Assembly (NCBI RefSeq): GCF_900142545.1
Contig: NZ_FRBF01000012.1
Location: forward strand, 1 to 64,000
DNA from: Fibrobacter sp. UWT2
GTDB taxonomy: Bacteria; Fibrobacterota; Fibrobacteria; Fibrobacterales; Fibrobacteraceae
Length of the DNA: 64,000 nt
Reading direction: 5' to 3'
Shown here: in pieces, positions 61,412-64,000 of the stretch
Numbering within the stretch: position 1 is the first letter of the stretch
How the letters are laid out: each line of letters starts with the position of its first letter
Program-made: the position numbers and the translations under genes
Notes under the pieces: generated by a model
The model's input: the letters and a program-made list of their open reading frames with translations, nothing else
Database searches by the model: none
What the model was told of the DNA's origin: nothing

Positions 61412-62458
61412 ATGTTGGTTTCGCAAAACAAGACGGTCTTGATCGTAGACGATGACCGAATGAATTTAAAGTTCGCCGAGCACATGCTCAGTTCGACGTA
61501 TAATGTCGTAATGGCGAATTCCTATAAAGAGGCACTTGACTATCTATCGAGGGAACAGCCCGCTCTAGCGCTTTTGGACGTTCATATGCCAGAAATGAAC
61601 GGCTTCGAATTGCTGGCTGAAATCCGTAAGATAAAGAGTTGCAACGACTTACCGGTGGTGTTCCTGACGGCGGACAGCGACCGGGAGACCGAGGTCCGGG
61701 TGTTTAGGGAAGGGGGGCTAGACTATATACAGAAGCCCTTGGTCCCCGAAGTGGTGTTGGAGCGAATCAAGCGCATTCTTTCGCTGCGAAAGCTACAAGA
61801 GAATCTTGAAAGCGAGGTGGAACGTCGTACGGCCGAACTGGAAGAAAGCCGTCGCAAACTGCAAGTTCTTTCGTTGCAGGTGGTCAAGACGCTTGCATCG
61901 ACGATTGATGCCAAGGACCGTTACACGAACGGCCATTCGAGCCGCGTGGCTAAATACAGCAGGGAAATCGCGCTCCGTGCGGGGAAGCCGGTCGAGTTCC
62001 AAGACGAAATTTACATCGTGGCGCTTTTGCACGATATCGGTAAAATCGGTATTCCGGACAACATTCTGAATAAGAGTTCCAAGTTGACCGATGAGGAATA
62101 CGAGACGATTAAGCAACACCCGAGTATCGGGGTTGAAATTTTGAAGAATATTTCAGAAATGCCGAATATTGAAATTGGTGCCCATTATCACCATGAACGT
62201 TTTGACGGGAAGGGCTACCCCGAAGGGCTTGCCGGTTACGACATTCCTGAAATTGCTCGTATTATTGCCGTGGCCGATGCATACGATGCTATGACGAGTC
62301 GCCGCAGTTATCGTTCTGCACTCCCGCAAGAGGCGGTGCGTAGCGAAATTGTGAAGGGTCGTGGGCTCCAGTTCGATCCGGACTTCGCTGATGTCATGCT
62401 CCAAATGATCGATGACGACGTGAATTACGAAATGCGCGATGATGGACAGGGCCTGTAG
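61412..62458 (+). CDS. Response regulator with HD-GYP phosphodiesterase domain
   Basis: This 348-residue protein joins a receiver domain (acidic DDD at 13-15, phospho-acceptor Asp56 in [11 protein letters not shown], Lys108) to an HD-GYP domain, by way of a short coiled linker (130-158). HD-GYP proteins hydrolyse cyclic di-GMP. The HD pair is at 207-208 (LLHDIGKIG) and the GYP motif at 268-270 ([11 protein letters not shown]); other metal ligands (HSSRVA, HHER) are present, so it should be active. It could control attachment or motility in response to the kinase encoded next. The kinase gene starts 22 bp downstream. Confidence 0.93.
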   Translation: MLVSQNKTVLIVDDDRMNLKFAEHMLSSTYNVVMANSYKEALDYLSREQPALALLDVHMPEMNGFELLAEIRKIKSCNDLPVVFLTADSDRETEVRVFREGGLDYIQKPLVPEVVLERIKRILSLRKLQENLESEVERRTAELEESRRKLQVLSLQVVKTLASTIDAKDRYTNGHSSRVAKYSREIALRAGKPVEFQDEIYIVALLHDIGKIGIPDNILNKSSKLTDEEYETIKQHPSIGVEILKNISEMPNIEIGAHYHHERFDGKGYPEGLAGYDIPEIARIIAVADAYDAMTSRRSYRSALPQEAVRSEIVKGRGLQFDPDFADVMLQMIDDDVNYEMRDDGQGL

Positions 62459-62480
62459 CGGAAACCGACGGGAGTCAACT

Positions 62481-64000
62481 ATGGAATCAAACGACATCTT
62501 TGATGAAAATGACCGCCGAGTCTTGCGAACCTTGACTCGTGTTATGCGTTGGTTGTGGGCGATGTTTCCGTTGATTTATTTCGGAAACTTTATTCATTTG
62601 TTCAAAATTGACTATTGCGAATTGAACGTCCTAACGGTTGTCGCGTTTGTCATTTTGTGGCTGCCGACCTTTATTGAACGTATGGGTGCCTCGCTGATTG
62701 TACGCAGGTATTTTTGCGTGTTGGGCATGGGCTGCATTATTGCAATGCTTGCGACGAATGAAAATATCGGCGTTTATATGACCTATACACTTGCCATGGT
62801 CACTAGCCTGTTGTTTTTTAATGCGGCGTTTACCCTTAAAATTTCGATATTCAGTTATGTGCTGATTGTGGTGTCCCTTTACTTTAGGGCGCCCGGCGCA
62901 AACCATGGTGAATTTTCTTCGGATACCTTCTGGTGGATATCCCGTTCTGCGGGCTTTTTGATTGAAGCCATTGCCATGACTCTTTTGTGCATTACTATAG
63001 CCAAGTTGACTCACCGCTTGCTTGAAAATTTGGACAACGCCCGCAAAGAAGCTCAACATTCCGACGAATTGCGGCGTGCTTGGGCCGAAGCCGAAGAAGC
63101 CCGCAAAAATGCGGAATCGGCGAATATGGCCAAGAGCTTTTTCCTTGCCAACATGAGCCATGAAATCCGTACTCCGATTAACGGCATTTTGGGAATGAAC
63201 GCCATGCTCCTGAAGGAATGCAAGGATTCATCGCTGCTGGAATATGCCCAGAACATCCAGAATGCGGGGCATACGCTCTTGTCGCTTGTGAACGATGTCT
63301 TGGATATTACGAAGATCGAATCGGGCAAGATGGAGCTTTTTGTTGGTGAATATGATTTGTTTGCGGTCTTGAACGATTGCTATTGTGTCGCTGAACCTCG
63401 CGCTCAAAGTAAGGGGTTGGAATTCAATATCAATGTGAATCCCAAAACGCCTTCGTTGCTTATGGGTGATGAAGTGCGTCTTCGCCAAATTGTGAATAAT
63501 CTGCTTTCGAACGCCATTAAGTACACACCGTCGGGAACGGTGGACTTGTTGGTGGATTTCAAGAACTTGCCTGCGGAAAATACCGACAAGCGTATTGAAC
63601 TGGTGATCATCGTGGCCGATACGGGCATTGGCATTCGTTCCGATGACCGCGATAAATTGTTCCAAAGTTTTGAACGAATCGATTTGGATCACAACAGGAA
63701 TATTGAAGGTACGGGCCTGGGCCTGAATCTCACCAAGAAGCTTGTAGAAATGATGAATGGCCGTGTGCTGGTGAAGAGTGTCTACGGCTCTGGTTCCGTA
63801 TTTGAAGTCCATATCCCGCAACCTATTATGGGTGATGCTCCTATCGGCAACTTTATGGAACGCCATAAGGAATTTATTTCCTTTAATTCCGGCGTGAAAA
63901 AATTCAAGGCGAAAAAGGCCCGTTTGCTGGTGGTAGACGATGTGGCCATGAACTTGAAGGTGGTTTGTGGACTTCTCAAAGAAACGGAAATCAAAATTGA
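62481..64000 (+). CDS. Hybrid sensor histidine kinase, cut by the window edge
   Basis: The frame opens at an ATG after GGGAG and runs off the window, so at least 506 residues are present. About five hydrophobic helices lie in residues 20-165 ([18 protein letters not shown] onward), then a coiled segment ([21 protein letters not shown]). The dimerisation/phosphoacceptor domain follows (His227 in [17 protein letters not shown]), then an ATPase domain with [20 protein letters not shown] and GTGLGLNL. A receiver domain begins near residue 482 ([14 protein letters not shown]) and is incomplete. It is probably cotranscribed with, and may signal to, the HD-GYP regulator upstream. Confidence 0.92.
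   Translation, partial: MESNDIFDENDRRVLRTLTRVMRWLWAMFPLIYFGNFIHLFKIDYCELNVLTVVAFVILWLPTFIERMGASLIVRRYFCVLGMGCIIAMLATNENIGVYMTYTLAMVTSLLFFNAAFTLKISIFSYVLIVVSLYFRAPGANHGEFSSDTFWWISRSAGFLIEAIAMTLLCITIAKLTHRLLENLDNARKEAQHSDELRRAWAEAEEARKNAESANMAKSFFLANMSHEIRTPINGILGMNAMLLKECKDSSLLEYAQNIQNAGHTLLSLVNDVLDITKIESGKMELFVGEYDLFAVLNDCYCVAEPRAQSKGLEFNINVNPKTPSLLMGDEVRLRQIVNNLLSNAIKYTPSGTVDLLVDFKNLPAENTDKRIELVIIVADTGIGIRSDDRDKLFQSFERIDLDHNRNIEGTGLGLNLTKKLVEMMNGRVLVKSVYGSGSVFEVHIPQPIMGDAPIGNFMERHKEFISFNSGVKKFKAKKARLLVVDDVAMNLKVVCGLLKETEIKI

Noticed and set aside
1-64000. CRISPR array
   Set aside because: The only tandem repeats are 7-bp heptads with no spacers, and no cas gene is present.
1-64000. tRNA or rRNA genes
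   Set aside because: No intergenic stretch shows a cloverleaf with the T-loop GTTCRA pattern or rRNA-like sequence.

Overview
The window looks like chromosomal DNA of a Fibrobacter-type bacterium (phylum Fibrobacterota), a gut or rumen fibre degrader. The evidence is indirect but consistent. There is a 2290-residue SprA-type type IX secretion (T9SS) translocon. A GH5 mannanase/endoglucanase-like enzyme carries a T9SS-like C-terminal sorting domain, and a GH16 beta-glucanase lipoprotein lies nearby. Many lipoproteins have Ser-rich linkers (runs of SSSS), a style typical of Fibrobacter surface proteins. The DNA is gene-dense with short operons. No rRNA, tRNA, CRISPR array, phage or insertion sequence was recognised.

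Layout. 0.3-8.4 kb (minus strand): a DedA-family membrane protein, a barrel-plus-helical-repeat envelope protein, and a tightly coupled five-gene operon of three lipoproteins and two paralogous PEGA-domain proteins. 8.4-14.2 kb (plus): xseB, an orphan OppF-like ATPase, then a polysaccharide cluster (rfbB, rfbC, low-molecular-weight tyrosine phosphatase, Wza-like exporter, manC). 14.4-18.5 kb: alpha/beta hydrolase, membrane acyltransferase, batA-batB. 18.8-24.5 kb: an unusual envelope-spanning operon: DUF4956 membrane protein, membrane-fusion protein, TolC-like channel, VTC-domain polymerase and a lamin-tail-domain lipoprotein. 24.6-29.9 kb: a second TolC / HlyD / ABC-2 / ABC-2 export operon with no ATPase. 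30-40 kb: zinc peptidase, scpA and glmS (minus), FKBP lipoprotein, M23 peptidase, two tandem S41 peptidases and a leucine-rich-repeat protein. 40.3-42.2 kb: a lone AIPR-family (abortive infection) protein. 42.4-50 kb: two CBM11-like lipoproteins, a biotin-dependent carboxyltransferase subunit, and an AT-rich stretch with an orphan lipoprotein and an atypical subtilase. 50.2-64 kb: SprA, mnmA, GH5, GH16, an HD-GYP response regulator and a hybrid histidine kinase cut by the window edge.

How it fits together. Most of the window builds or decorates the cell envelope: export channels, lipoproteins, polysaccharide precursors and capsule export, peptidoglycan hydrolase, periplasmic folding and proteolysis. 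The SprA gene sits close to a gene for a likely SprA-exported glycosidase. The strongest candidate for an undescribed system is the DUF4956-MFP-TolC-VTC-LTD operon, which pairs a tripartite-exporter shell with a polyphosphate-polymerase-like enzyme and no classical energising subunit. The AIPR gene and the PEGA/lipoprotein operon come next.

Non-coding features. Intergenic DNA carries two recurrent elements: short perfect palindromes with 3-5 nt loops, and runs of a TACTGTC/TACTTCC heptad. Promoters of the form TTGNNN-N17-TATATT/A recur. Four genes have a TATATT or TATAAT box ending only 6-7 nt before their ATG, which suggests leaderless transcripts. No gap between genes exceeds 300 bases.
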